In this document: piece after piece, positions 17,833 to 26,678 of the stretch
Numbering within the stretch: position 1 is the stretch's first letter
Layout: every line of letters begins with the position of its first letter
Source of the DNA: Desulfuribacillus alkaliarsenatis
Lineage (GTDB): Bacteria > Bacillota > Bacilli > Desulfuribacillales > Desulfuribacillaceae
NCBI RefSeq assembly: GCF_001730225.1
Contig: NZ_MIJE01000031.1
Span: 171,558 to 235,557 of the forward strand
Reading direction: 5' to 3'
DNA length: 64,000 nucleotides
Program-made: the position numbers and the translations under genes
The notes under the pieces: generated by a model
Told to the model about the DNA's origin: nothing
Database searches by the model: none
The model's input: only the letters and a program-made list of their open reading frames with translations

Positions 17833-18564
17833 TTAGAATATTTGGCTCAAGAACTCTTTTGTACGTTCGTGCTGTGGATTGTTAAATATTTGCTCAGGTG
17901 TACCTTCCTCTACTATAATTCCTTCATCAACATAGACTACCCGATCAGCAACCTCCCTAGCAAAACCCATTTCATGGGTTACGACCATCATCGTCATTCC
18001 TTCGATGGCTAAGTCTTTCATAACCTGCAGTACACCGCCAACAAGCTCCGGATCTAATGCTGACGTAGGCTCATCAAACAGCATTACCTTTGGGTGCATG
18101 GCTAGTGCCCTAGCAATCGCGACACGCTGTTTCTGTCCACCTGAGATAACAGAAGGATACACATCTGCTTTATCTAAGAGGCCTACCTTATCTAGCATTG
18201 CTCTCGCTTCTTGTTCTGCCTCAGACCGCGGTATTTTCTTTACTTGGGTCAGGCCCTCCATGACATTACCTAGCACGGTCATATGAGGAAAGAGATTAAA
18301 GTGCTGGAATACCATCCCGACTTCCTGCCGAAGCAGGTGTAAATCTTTGCCCTTAGGATTAATTGTTTTGCCATCTATAGTTATTGTGCCTTTTTGCGGA
18401 CGCTCTAGAAAGTTGACGCAACGTAGCAATGTGCTTTTCCCTGATCCACTGGCTCCTATAATAACGACAACTTCACTCTCTTTAACTGTAAGGTCGACAC
18501 CCTTTAAAACTTTGACATCACCATACCATTTATATAAATCTTTTATTTCTATCATGTTTTTCAT
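17833..18564 (-). CDS. Polar amino acid ABC transporter, ATP-binding protein (GlnQ type)
   Basis: A 243-residue ATPase with Walker [14 protein letters not shown], signature [15 protein letters not shown], Walker [15 protein letters not shown] and the H-loop [15 protein letters not shown]. Strong similarity in pattern to GlnQ-type importers. The ATG at 18564 has GGGAGG nine bases upstream; the frame is open further but overlaps the permease gene. It is the last gene of the binding protein-permease-ATPase unit. Confidence 0.93.
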   Translation of the reverse strand: MKNMIEIKDLYKWYGDVKVLKGVDLTVKESEVVVIIGASGSGKSTLLRCVNFLERPQKGTITIDGKTINPKGKDLHLLRQEVGMVFQHFNLFPHMTVLGNVMEGLTQVKKIPRSEAEQEARAMLDKVGLLDKADVYPSVISGGQKQRVAIARALAMHPKVMLFDEPTSALDPELVGGVLQVMKDLAIEGMTMMVVTHEMGFAREVADRVVYVDEGIIVEEGTPEQIFNNPQHERTKEFLSQIF

Positions 18565-18580
18565 ATTATTCTGCCTCCCA

Positions 18581-19372
18581 TTACTGTCTATGGTCACTGA
18601 TACTCATGCGATGCTCAACCTTACCTACTATATACGTAAACACGCTCGTCATAATTAAATAGTAGACGGCTGCTACTACAAGCATCTCCATCATCATAAA
18701 GTTTGACGACGCTAGTTGTCTTGCACGTAATAACAGCTCAGCAACGGCAATTGTACTTGCTAGGGATGAATCCTTTAAGGCAATAATAAACTGGTTGCCA
18801 AGTGGAGGTACAGAGCGTTTTACAGCCTGTGGTAGAATAATCCGTTTCATTGACTGCCAGGATGTCATACCAAGGGAAAGGGCAGCTTCCCGCTGTCCAC
18901 GGTCTACCGAAGTGATAGAACCACGGAAAATTTCAGCAATGTAGGCCGCGTTGTGTACACCTAGGGCAATAATAGCTGCAGGATAGCTCGGAATATCAAC
19001 AACGGACGCTAGTCCATAGTAAATAATGAAAATCTGTAGTAATAATGGAGTTCCGCGTATGATAAAGATATAAAAGCGCGCTGGCCAGTCTAAAAACCAT
19101 ATTTTCGAAGTCCGCATTAAACCTACGATTAATCCTAGAACCAAGCCAAATAAAATACCAAATGTCGTAATCTGTAGAGTAGCTATCGCTGCCATTCTAA
19201 AAAGTGGTAGGAATTCTGGAACCACTGTAAAGTCCCATGGTACTTGCACATTCATTTTTCTCCAAATAAATACAAGCAATATATTAAATAAAATAACCCC
19301 GATAATAGATTTTCTGTTTGCTTTAATATTAGATAATATTGTTTGCAATCTTGTCTTTCGTGGTGTTTCCAT
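18581..19372 (-). CDS. Polar amino acid ABC transporter, permease
   Basis: A 263-residue HisM/GlnP-type permease. Membrane segments near 25-45, 62-90, 98-120, 140-160 and 230-250. The ATPase-coupling loop is seen as [23 protein letters not shown]. Substrates of this family include glutamine, arginine and cystine; the exact one is unknown. The METPRK start at 19372 is chosen; the upstream frame would run into the preceding hairpin. Confidence 0.92.
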   Translation of the reverse strand: METPRKTRLQTILSNIKANRKSIIGVILFNILLVFIWRKMNVQVPWDFTVVPEFLPLFRMAAIATLQITTFGILFGLVLGLIVGLMRTSKIWFLDWPARFYIFIIRGTPLLLQIFIIYYGLASVVDIPSYPAAIIALGVHNAAYIAEIFRGSITSVDRGQREAALSLGMTSWQSMKRIILPQAVKRSVPPLGNQFIIALKDSSLASTIAVAELLLRARQLASSNFMMMEMLVVAAVYYLIMTSVFTYIVGKVEHRMSISDHRQ

Positions 19373-19431
19373 AATTTCACCGTCCGTTATATTATTAAAA
19401 AAGTTCACTACCTTTGAACATACATTAAGAA

Positions 19432-19473
19432 AGAAAAACACAGCCCTTCATAGATAAACCTACAAGAGCTGTG
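19432..19473 (-). terminator. Hairpin between binding-protein and permease genes
   Basis: On the minus strand: 10-base stem CACAGCTCTT/AAGGGCTGTG (one wobble), followed by TTTTTC. It sits inside the transporter operon. A partial terminator here would leave more binding protein than membrane parts, a common arrangement in importers. Confidence 0.75.
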
Positions 19474-19489
19474 CCAGTTTATTGAGCCG

Positions 19490-20260
19490 TTATTTTACTG
19501 TAATATCCTCACCGTTGTGCCATTTTTGGCTAATAGACGTTAAGGTTCCATCTTGGTGCATCTCTTGAAGTATTTGGTTGAGTTCTTCTAATAACTCTTC
19601 ATCGTTTTTATTAACAGCAATAGCCATTTCCTCTAGGCGTAATAACTCTCCAGCTAATGTCAGTTGTTCTCCACCAGAAATTTGCTCCATTCCACCTAAG
19701 GCAACCAATCTGTCTGTAATTACTCCATCAATACGTCCATTGATTAACTCCATAAGTGTTTGGTTATCATCCTGATAAAGTCTAACCTCAGCGCCTAGTT
19801 CAAGGGCGTCATCTTCAAATGTAGTTCCAGTAACAACTCCAATTACTTTCCCGTCCATATCAGCTGGATTCGTAATCCCAGAGTCTTCACGCACAACTAA
19901 CTGCGCCCCAGAATAGTAATACGGAATTGTGAAATTAACCACTTCTAGACGATCGTCTGTAATTGCCATACTCCCAAGAATGCCGTCATATCGTCCCGCA
20001 CGTAGTCCTTCAATCAGACCATCCCAATCAGAGGTAACATAATTTAGCTCTACTCCCATACGCTCTGCAATCGCAGCGCCAGTATCAACATCAAATCCTA
20101 CCACATCGTCACCTTCATAGAAGTTAAATGGTGGATATCCCCCACTTCCAACTACCGTTAATTGCTCTGCATCATCCTGTGCTCCGCAACCAACCATCAC
20201 TACGAACGATAACGCTAATATTGCAGTGAGTACGAGAAAGCCTTTTTTAGTTTTTAGCAT
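19490..20260 (-). CDS. Amino acid-binding lipoprotein of the ABC transporter
   Basis: A 256-residue SBP_bac_3 protein with a lipoprotein signal (hydrophobic residues 8-23, lipobox VMVGC, so Cys25 is lipid-modified). The mature domain starts LTVVGSGGYPPFNFYEGDDVVGFDVD and contains GLRAGRYDGILGSMAITDDR, typical of polar amino acid receptors. It captures the substrate outside the membrane and hands it to the permease. Ribosome binding site: AAAGGGGAG. Confidence 0.92.
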   Translation of the reverse strand: MLKTKKGFLVLTAILALSFVVMVGCGAQDDAEQLTVVGSGGYPPFNFYEGDDVVGFDVDTGAAIAERMGVELNYVTSDWDGLIEGLRAGRYDGILGSMAITDDRLEVVNFTIPYYYSGAQLVVREDSGITNPADMDGKVIGVVTGTTFEDDALELGAEVRLYQDDNQTLMELINGRIDGVITDRLVALGGMEQISGGEQLTLAGELLRLEEMAIAVNKNDEELLEELNQILQEMHQDGTLTSISQKWHNGEDITVK

Positions 20261-20288
20261 AATTCTTGATTCTCCCCTTTGTTTAATC

Positions 20289-20327
20289 TATATATCTATC
20301 TGCATTGCTATAAACAATAGATATATA
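20289..20327. promoter_or_regulatory. 11-base inverted repeat upstream of the binding-protein gene
   Basis: Perfect arms TATATATCTAT and ATAGATATATA separated by 17 bases, 29 bases upstream of the start codon. It may be an operator or a leader hairpin. AT-rich composition makes chance more likely than for a mixed sequence. Confidence 0.35.
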
Positions 20328-20497
20328 TAAGTGTATTATAGGTAAGTTGTCCATCTCAAATGGGTTAAGCTAGGCTTATTTAGTCTATTACGGCCTCAGT
20401 CAAGCTGAGTTTAGATGCAATTTAGAATCCATAAAGATACCTTCATATGCTCTCTTATGCTCCCAATTTGGGTTTGGTTGCCATATTAAAAGAAGTG

Positions 20498-20531
20498 ATG
20501 GCTCGATATCAAAAATCAATATCGTTGCCAT
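20498..20531 (-). terminator. Terminator after the GerM-domain gene
   Basis: Stem ATGGCAACGATAT/ATATCGAGCCAT (small internal bulge) on the minus strand, followed by CACTTCTTTTAAT. Confidence 0.65.
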
Positions 20532-20581
20532 ACACCTCTTTTAATTCAATGTGTGTTGCACTATTGTATTTATTTAGACCT

Positions 20582-21226
20582 CTATTCTCTAATAAGTGGC
20601 TCGTCAATCATGTAGTGACCCATTAGAGTCTCCGCTTTACTACCTTCAACCAGGATTTGAACTTTATTGATACCTTCTAAATCTGTTAATGTATTTACTA
20701 ATTGAGTTAACACAAGGCCTTCCTGCATAGATCCACCATTTAACCCTTCTCTAGAGAAGTTTACAAACGCTGTATCATTTGCACTCTCAACACTAAGGAT
20801 TGTGAGCCTGTCTAGTTCTGTCATTAGGTTAGTATCCTCTGGCTCTTGCTGAAGTTTTTCAACAACTCGCTCAACTAGTGATTTTGCTCCAATGTTGACC
20901 TGCACCTCAACTGGAATTACAGCTTCAAGCTCTGGGTTTCCAGTTACTACATATTCATTATTGATAAAGTAGATTGTTACTGTCTTTGTTTCCACGTCAG
21001 GTGTTGGATCTACGATAGTATCGCCATTTGTTCCATTCTCTCCATTGATTTCATCTCCAACGCCACCATTGTCTACTGTGCCATTTTCAACTCCTGGAGT
21101 TTCCCCTCCGTTTGGTGCTGGTTCAGCACCGTTATCTCCACATGCTACTAGAATCATTAAACTTATCATAGTGATGAATATAAGATACATAGTTGTACGT
21201 ATTTGTTTGCTAATATTTAATTTCAT
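20582..21226 (-). CDS. GerM/GerMN-domain lipoprotein
   Basis: A 214-residue lipoprotein: signal segment about 10-28 with lipobox ILVAC. After it comes an Asn/Gly/Glu-rich linker (about 32-78; GENGTNGD-like). The C-terminal GerMN domain (about 80-205) has TVTIYFINNEYVV, AFVNFSREGLNGG and VLTQLVNTLTDLEGINKVQILVEG. GerMN proteins occur in spore germination and envelope functions. It lies 60 bases downstream of a sensor kinase gene, same strand, so it may be a target or partner of that system. Confidence 0.8.
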   Translation of the reverse strand: MKLNISKQIRTTMYLIFITMISLMILVACGDNGAEPAPNGGETPGVENGTVDNGGVGDEINGENGTNGDTIVDPTPDVETKTVTIYFINNEYVVTGNPELEAVIPVEVQVNIGAKSLVERVVEKLQQEPEDTNLMTELDRLTILSVESANDTAFVNFSREGLNGGSMQEGLVLTQLVNTLTDLEGINKVQILVEGSKAETLMGHYMIDEPLIRE

Positions 21227-21285
21227 TTTGTTACACTCCTTTCGTATTGTTATTACATACTATAAACAATATTTGTAAAGAAATT

Positions 21286-22692
21286 CTAAAGAAAAAAGTA
21301 AGAATCTCTAATTGTTATGATGAATGTTGTACCTTTCCCATACTGGCTTTTCACATCAATATCCCAATTGTGCAGCTCTATAATCCTCTTTACGATTGAC
21401 AATCCTATACCTGCGCCGCCTAACTCCCTCGATCTAGAGGTTTCTACGCGATAGAACTTTTCAAATATTTGTTCAAGGTGCTCTGGCTTTATACCGATAC
21501 CATTATCAGATATATTTATACGCAATCCTTTTTGCGTGTTTTCTGCGTAAATGCGTATCCATCTGTCCAGCTTTTGAGTATCCGAGTATTTAATCGCATT
21601 ATCTATAACATTGACCCAGACATCGATAATTCTTAATGGATCGCAATCAATTTGAAAGTCAGTTTCCAATTCTTTTATAATTGTGATGTTTTGCTGCTCA
21701 GCGATTGGTTTGACAATTTGTATTGCCTCATCAAGGGACTCTTCTAGAGATACCGTTGATTTCTGAAGTCCGCGCTCTTCTAGCTTAGTCAATGTAAGAA
21801 TTTCTTTGATTAAGTGGTTCATGCGGTCAATTTGGCCATCGATATCTCGCAAATACTCATCAACAAGAGACATATCCCTTTCTCCATGGCTGATGGCATC
21901 AATTAAGCTTTTTATAGAAGCCAGTGGAGTTTTAAGCTCATGGGAAACATCACCAATAAATTGTGTTCGACCTTTATCGATACGTTCTAGTTCTTTGCTC
22001 ATTTTATTAAAATTATTAGCTAGCTGCCCTATCTCGTCATTACGTCGTATATCTACGGTAACACCGAGCTTTCCTTTTCCAAGTGCTTGCGCGCTTTTTG
22101 ATAGCTTTTCAATCGGCCTTGCTAAGGTAATACTGCCTACTATTGCTATTAGAAAACCGATTACACTGGCCGCCATTACAATTCTGAATAATGAGCCTTT
22201 GTACTCCGCTAGCTGGGTAAATAACGGTGTAACGTCCTTCGACGCAAATACTACTCCATTAACCTGCCTAGCACCACTAACTTCCTGTATAACAGGTACA
22301 GCGATTTGCAAAATTTGCTTATCTACTTGTGAGTAATAACCTATACCCTCACGTCGTTCTAATGCGCTTCGAATTTCATTGTTATTAATAATATTACCTT
22401 CTAGCAGGAAAGCACTATCTACTATTACTTCCCTATTATGATTCAAGATAAGAAAGCGAGCGTCTACTGAGTTGCTATATTGTGTAGCAAGCTGCCTTAT
22501 ATTTAATACATCAGTTTCTTGTTCTATACTGATGTTTGCTAGTACATTAGAAGCTTTCAAGACATTCATTTCTACTTCTTGAAAAATCGCCTGCTCTGTT
22601 TGTTCAACTGATAAATAGTAAATAAACCATAACGGCAGTCCTAATAGAATGATATAGGTTATTAACAGTTTTAATTTAATGGATATCCGCAT
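21286..22692 (-). CDS. Sensor histidine kinase
   Basis: A 468-residue kinase. Membrane segment 8-26, an extracytoplasmic sensor region to about 165, second membrane segment near 168-190, HAMP (about 190-243), HisKA with the phospho-acceptor His in GDVSHELKTPLASIK, and HATPase (NAIKYS, ISDNGIGIKPE, GGAGIGLSIVKRI). It pairs with the regulator encoded just upstream; the stop and start overlap as TAATG. The signal is unknown. The architecture resembles envelope-stress kinases of Bacillota. Confidence 0.92.
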   Translation of the reverse strand: MRISIKLKLLITYIILLGLPLWFIYYLSVEQTEQAIFQEVEMNVLKASNVLANISIEQETDVLNIRQLATQYSNSVDARFLILNHNREVIVDSAFLLEGNIINNNEIRSALERREGIGYYSQVDKQILQIAVPVIQEVSGARQVNGVVFASKDVTPLFTQLAEYKGSLFRIVMAASVIGFLIAIVGSITLARPIEKLSKSAQALGKGKLGVTVDIRRNDEIGQLANNFNKMSKELERIDKGRTQFIGDVSHELKTPLASIKSLIDAISHGERDMSLVDEYLRDIDGQIDRMNHLIKEILTLTKLEERGLQKSTVSLEESLDEAIQIVKPIAEQQNITIIKELETDFQIDCDPLRIIDVWVNVIDNAIKYSDTQKLDRWIRIYAENTQKGLRINISDNGIGIKPEHLEQIFEKFYRVETSRSRELGGAGIGLSIVKRIIELHNWDIDVKSQYGKGTTFIITIRDSYFFL

Positions 22693-23387
22693 TATGCCTC
22701 ATCCTTACTGATATAATACCCAACGCCCCATTTGGTTAGAATAAGTTGATTTTTATCCTTTAATTTTTCTCTGATATTTTTCACATGAACATCAACAGTT
22801 CGCGTATCATAGCATGGTTCACCCCATACCAGTTCAAAGATTGTTTCTCTTGAATAGACGCGACCCGGATTTTTACTTAGTAATTGCAAAATATCAAACT
22901 CTTTAGGTGTCACATTAATTTCTTTATTGTCTCTTAAAACACGACGACCGATATAGTCAATTGTGATATTATGTCTAGTCAGCTGCTGGTTTGTCCGGGT
23001 ACTTTCTGCCTCTATATTCTTTCTCGCTCGGCGCAGTATTCCCCTCATTCGGGCAATCAGTTCCCTTGTATTGAATGGTTTAGTCATATAGTCATCAGCC
23101 CCTAGCTCGAGGCCAACAATCTTGTCGATTTCTTCATCCTTAGCCGTGAGCATAATTACTGGTATATCAGAAAACTTACGAATTTCTCGAAATAATGAAA
23201 CTCCGTCCAGCTTAGGTAGCATCAAATCAAGTATGATTAAATCATGCTTTCCAGACTTCCATTTCTGAAAACCTTCTTCACCGTCATGGGCAGCATCAAC
23301 AAAGAAGCCCTCTTGTTCGAGGCTTCTTGTCAATCCTTTTACTAATATTTTTTCATCCTCTATAATGAGAATTCGCTCAGGAATCAT
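22692..23387 (-). CDS. OmpR/PhoB-type response regulator
   Basis: A 231-residue regulator: receiver domain with Asp54 in LIILDLMLPK and the conserved Lys in DDYMTKPFN, then a winged-helix DNA-binding domain (about 130-228; VTPKEFDILQLLSKNPGRVYSRE and VDVHVKNIREKL). The ATG at 23387 has GGAGGGGAG upstream; an open frame to 23417 overlaps that site. It forms an operon with the following kinase gene. Confidence 0.94.
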   Translation of the reverse strand: MIPERILIIEDEKILVKGLTRSLEQEGFFVDAAHDGEEGFQKWKSGKHDLIILDLMLPKLDGVSLFREIRKFSDIPVIMLTAKDEEIDKIVGLELGADDYMTKPFNTRELIARMRGILRRARKNIEAESTRTNQQLTRHNITIDYIGRRVLRDNKEINVTPKEFDILQLLSKNPGRVYSRETIFELVWGEPCYDTRTVDVHVKNIREKLKDKNQLILTKWGVGYYISKDEA

Positions 23388-23468
23388 TAGAACTCCCCTC
23401 CACCAAGCATGATTCACAAATATAAATTGACTATATTAGATTTGCAAACTTATTTCTACTGATTTAAG

Positions 23469-24443
23469 CTATGGATTCACTATATTAACAGGCTTACCTG
23501 AGATAAATGCATGCAAGTTATCGACAGCCATATTCATGAGGCGCTCCCTAGCTTCCTTAGGTGCCCAGGCGATATGTGGTGTAATAATGCTATTCTTTGC
23601 CGTTAATAACGGGTTATCTGCTTGCATTGGTTCGACCGACACAACGTCTACTGCAGCTCCTAATACCTTTCCGCTGTTAAGGGCTTCAGCTAAGTTTGCT
23701 TCATTGATTAGTGGGCCACGAGCTGTGTTTATAATAATTACTCCGTCTTTCATCTTAGCAATCGAGCTTTTATTAATCATCCCTTTATTGTTTTCTGTAA
23801 GTGGACAGTGAAGGCTAATAACATCGGATTGAGCGAACAATTCATCAAGTCCCACGAATTTCAACCGCTCATTTTCTAGCTCTGGTTTAGGTGTGCGTGT
23901 ATGTACGACTACGTTCATACCAAAAGCTTGGGCAATTTTTGCCGTGGCTTGACCGATGCTTCCATAGCCAATTAACCCTAATGTTTTATTTGCTAGCTCG
24001 ATTAATGGATGATGCCAAAAACACCAGTCTTTATGATTAGTCCATTCACCATTTCGTACCGCTTCACCGTGAGCACCAACATGATTACAAACCTCAAGTA
24101 ATAAAGCAAATACCATCTGTGCCACAGCGTCAGTTCCATAACCAGGTATATTTGAAACAACAATGCCACGATCTTTGGCTGCTTCTATATCTATTACATT
24201 GTAGCCAGTAGCCAGTACACCTATATACTTGAGATTTGGTAATAGATTTAGCATTTCCTTCGTAATCGGTGTCTTATTTGTTAAAATTGCTTCGGCATCT
24301 TTGGCTTGATCAACTATTTTTTCAGTATCTGCTGGATTGTAGCTAATTCGGTCATGTACAGTTAATTCTCCTAATTTTTCAAATCCTCCCCAGGATAAAT
24401 CGCCTGGATTTAATGTATAGCCATCTAATACAACAATTTTCAT
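23469..24443 (-). CDS. D-2-hydroxyacid dehydrogenase (NAD-dependent)
   Basis: A 324-residue dehydrogenase. NAD-binding motif GLIGYGSIGQATAKIA, catalytic residues in INTARGPLINE (Arg), DVVSVEP (Glu) and PHIAWA (His). The pattern is close to glycerate/hydroxypyruvate reductases. It reduces a 2-oxoacid to its D-hydroxyacid; the exact substrate is uncertain. The ATG at 24443 is preferred: AAGGGG lies nine bases upstream, too close for the ATG at 24449. Confidence 0.88.
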   Translation of the reverse strand: MKIVVLDGYTLNPGDLSWGGFEKLGELTVHDRISYNPADTEKIVDQAKDAEAILTNKTPITKEMLNLLPNLKYIGVLATGYNVIDIEAAKDRGIVVSNIPGYGTDAVAQMVFALLLEVCNHVGAHGEAVRNGEWTNHKDWCFWHHPLIELANKTLGLIGYGSIGQATAKIAQAFGMNVVVHTRTPKPELENERLKFVGLDELFAQSDVISLHCPLTENNKGMINKSSIAKMKDGVIIINTARGPLINEANLAEALNSGKVLGAAVDVVSVEPMQADNPLLTAKNSIITPHIAWAPKEARERLMNMAVDNLHAFISGKPVNIVNP

Positions 24444-24714
24444 ATGCATTTGCCCCTTCCAAATTTGTTTAGCTTAATTATATCTTCTTGATGAAATTAG
24501 TTCTTCCTTTTATCTGTTTTAATTTTTTTCCGTATTATAATTTTCTCTATAGTTGTTAAGATTTAAACTTGCTTATTCGCATTATTATAATACTATATAA
24601 TCATAGATATCTATGCATTATTTGCCAGTTATAAGCTAATTCTATACGTATTAGTACACTTCTAATTAAGAAGCTAAGTAAAGAAATTTCCAACTATCAA
24701 TAAGGAGGTTGTCT

Positions 24715-26103
24715 ATGGTACAAAGACCGAAACCAGAACCATTTCGCATTAAAATGGTCGAGCCTATAAAAATGATTTCTAGAGAAGAAAGGGAAATTGC
24801 ATTAAAGCGGGCAGGCTATAATCTGTTTAGCTTGCGCTCTGAAGAGGTTTATATTGATTTACTAACGGATAGTGGGACTGGTGCAATGAGTGATTACCAG
24901 TGGGCAGGCTTGATGTTAGGGGATGAAGCATACGCAGGTAGTAAGAACTATTACCATCTAGTTGACAACGTAAAAGATCTTTTTGGTTACAATTATACAA
25001 TTCCAACTCACCAGGGTAGGGGCGCAGAACAGGTATTATTCCCTGTATTATTAACAGAGGACAAGCCATACTCCATTAGTAATTTCCATTTCGACACGAC
25101 AAAAGCTCATGTAGAATTGGCTGGAGGTAGAGTTATCAATATTTTAACAAGTGAAGCCTTTGAAACCCATATTGAATCCCCATTCAAGGGCAACTTTGAT
25201 TTAGATGAAGTGGAAGCATTTATCACTGAAAATGGTGCAGATAAAATAGGCATGGTTGTTATCACAGTTACATGTAATAGTGCAGGCGGACAACCAGTTT
25301 CCATGGAAAACATCCGTAAGACCAGTCAATTAGCAAAGAAACACAACATTCCTGTAGTTATGGATGCCGCTAGATACGCAGAAAATGCCTATTTTATTAA
25401 ACAGCGCGAGCAAGGTTATGGACAAAAGTCGATTAAGGAAATTGTTAAAGAAATGTTTAGCTACGCTGATTGCTTTACCATGAGTGCAAAGAAAGATCCA
25501 TTAGTGAATATTGGTGGTATTCTAGCTTTCAAAGATAATGAAGAGTTATTCAGAATCTGTCAGTCACGGACTGTACCTTATGAGGGCTTCCCTACATACG
25601 GAGGGTTAGCTGGTAGAGATATCGAAGCACTAGCTAGGGGTTTAGTTGAAAGCATTGACGAAGATTACCTAGATTATCGTATCAGCCAAGTGAAATACTT
25701 AGGTGATAGACTGGATGAGGGAGGAGTCCCTTATCAGAAGCCAACTGGTGGACATGCGGTGTTCGTCGATGCGAAGAAAATGCTACCACATATTCCTTAT
25801 TATCAATTCCCTGGACAGGTATTAGCCAACGCCCTGTACCTAGAGTCAGGAGTTCGTTCCGTCGAGATTGGCTCGCTACTGCTCGGCCGCGACCCTGATA
25901 CAGGTGAAAATTTAGAGTCGCCCTTTGAATTGTTGCGATTAACAATCCCACGCAGAACATATACAGCCTCTCATATGGATGTTATCGCTGATGGATTGAT
26001 TGCCGTAAGCAATTATGCTAACCAGCTTAAAGGTCTAGAATTCTCATACGAGCCAGAGATATTAAGGCACTTCACAGCCAGACTGCAGCCAATCAATAAT
26101 TAA
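24715..26103 (+). CDS. tnaA: Tryptophanase
   Basis: A 462-residue beta-eliminating lyase that converts L-tryptophan to indole, pyruvate and ammonia. The family also holds tyrosine phenol-lyase, so the deciding positions matter. Asp in FHFDTTKAH (Thr in tyrosine phenol-lyase), His in LRHFTARL (Phe there) and Ile in [11 protein letters not shown] (Arg there) all favour tryptophanase. The PLP lysine is in [14 protein letters not shown]. Start: AGGAGG six bases before the ATG; a TTG at 24709 is too close to it. The 270 bases upstream are AT-rich and show no TnaC-like leader with a Trp codon. Confidence 0.88.
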   Translation: MVQRPKPEPFRIKMVEPIKMISREEREIALKRAGYNLFSLRSEEVYIDLLTDSGTGAMSDYQWAGLMLGDEAYAGSKNYYHLVDNVKDLFGYNYTIPTHQGRGAEQVLFPVLLTEDKPYSISNFHFDTTKAHVELAGGRVINILTSEAFETHIESPFKGNFDLDEVEAFITENGADKIGMVVITVTCNSAGGQPVSMENIRKTSQLAKKHNIPVVMDAARYAENAYFIKQREQGYGQKSIKEIVKEMFSYADCFTMSAKKDPLVNIGGILAFKDNEELFRICQSRTVPYEGFPTYGGLAGRDIEALARGLVESIDEDYLDYRISQVKYLGDRLDEGGVPYQKPTGGHAVFVDAKKMLPHIPYYQFPGQVLANALYLESGVRSVEIGSLLLGRDPDTGENLESPFELLRLTIPRRTYTASHMDVIADGLIAVSNYANQLKGLEFSYEPEILRHFTARLQPINN

Positions 26104-26154
26104 ACTACAGCCTATCAATAGCTAGTATGCATACTATCAATAGTTAAGCTGCAG
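26083..26154. repeat. Degenerate direct repeats across the tnaA stop codon
   Basis: Three imperfect copies built around CTRCAGCC-ATCAATA / CTATCAATAGTTAA, with CTGCAG at both ends of the stretch. The first copy encodes the tnaA C-terminus (LQPINN); the rest is non-coding before ridA. Looks like a local duplication. Confidence 0.55.
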
Positions 26155-26207
26155 TAAAAGATATATAATGTTGAATAACACAATAATTATTAAGGAGAGA
26201 ATTTATT

Positions 26208-26579
26208 ATGGAAATTATTAATACGAAACAGGCAGCACCAGCAATTGGACCTTACTCCCAGGCTGTAAAAGTTAATGGAATGGTGTTCACAAGTGGCCAG
26301 ATACCGTTCACATCTGAAGGTCAGCTTATAAGTGATGACGTGCAGGAGCAAACTAAGCAATGCTTAAATAATGTAAAAGCGATTCTTGAGCAAGCTGGCA
26401 CAAGCATGGAAAAGGTAGTTAAATGTACAATATTCATAAAGGACATGAACGATTTTCCTAAAATAAATGAGATTTACGGCTCGTTTTTCAACGAACCGTT
26501 TCCAGCACGAAGCTGCGTAGAAGTTGCGCGCTTACCTAAGGATGTATTGGTAGAAATTGAAGCTATCGCATTAGTATAA
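26208..26579 (+). CDS. ridA: RidA family reactive-intermediate deaminase
   Basis: A 123-residue RidA/YjgF/TdcF protein: APAIGPYSQAVKVNG, FTSGQIPF, the arginine of PFPARSCVEVARLP and the C-terminal VEIEAIA. It hydrolyses 2-aminoacrylate and related enamines to oxoacid and ammonia. It follows tnaA by about 100 bases; tryptophanase releases aminoacrylate-type intermediates, so the pairing makes metabolic sense. Ribosome binding site: AAGGAGAG. Confidence 0.93.
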   Translation: MEIINTKQAAPAIGPYSQAVKVNGMVFTSGQIPFTSEGQLISDDVQEQTKQCLNNVKAILEQAGTSMEKVVKCTIFIKDMNDFPKINEIYGSFFNEPFPARSCVEVARLPKDVLVEIEAIALV

Positions 26580-26606
26580 CTACACCTGACGATTGCCATT
26601 AACCAT

Positions 26607-26650
26607 AGGGGGTGTCGCAAAGCTAGTTAATTAGTTTTGCGACACCCCCT
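26607..26650 (+). terminator. Terminator after ridA
   Basis: Very stable hairpin: 15-base arms AGGGGGTGTCGCAAA and TTTGCGACACCCCCT, continuing into the loop, then CATTTTCCTT on the plus strand. It ends the tnaA-ridA unit. Confidence 0.85.
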
Positions 26651-26678
26651 CATTTTCCTTAATTCTCCTTAAGCTATC

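Larger units (their letters stand above)
20261..20581. other. Intergenic region upstream of the transporter operon
   Basis: 321 bases without a convincing gene. The part next to the transporter holds an AT-rich inverted repeat (20289-20327). The distal part holds the terminator of the GerM-domain gene (20498-20531). I see no riboswitch or T-box sequence that I can support. Confidence 0.6.

Noticed and set aside
24493..24561. Short aromatic-rich frame upstream of tnaA as a TnaC-like leader peptide
   Set aside because: It has no Trp codon, no ribosome binding site and no Pro-stop end; AT-rich sequence gives such frames by chance.
24715..26103. Tyrosine phenol-lyase
   Set aside because: The three discriminating positions (Asp in FDTTK, Ile in VEIG, His in LRHFTA) match tryptophanase rather than tyrosine phenol-lyase.
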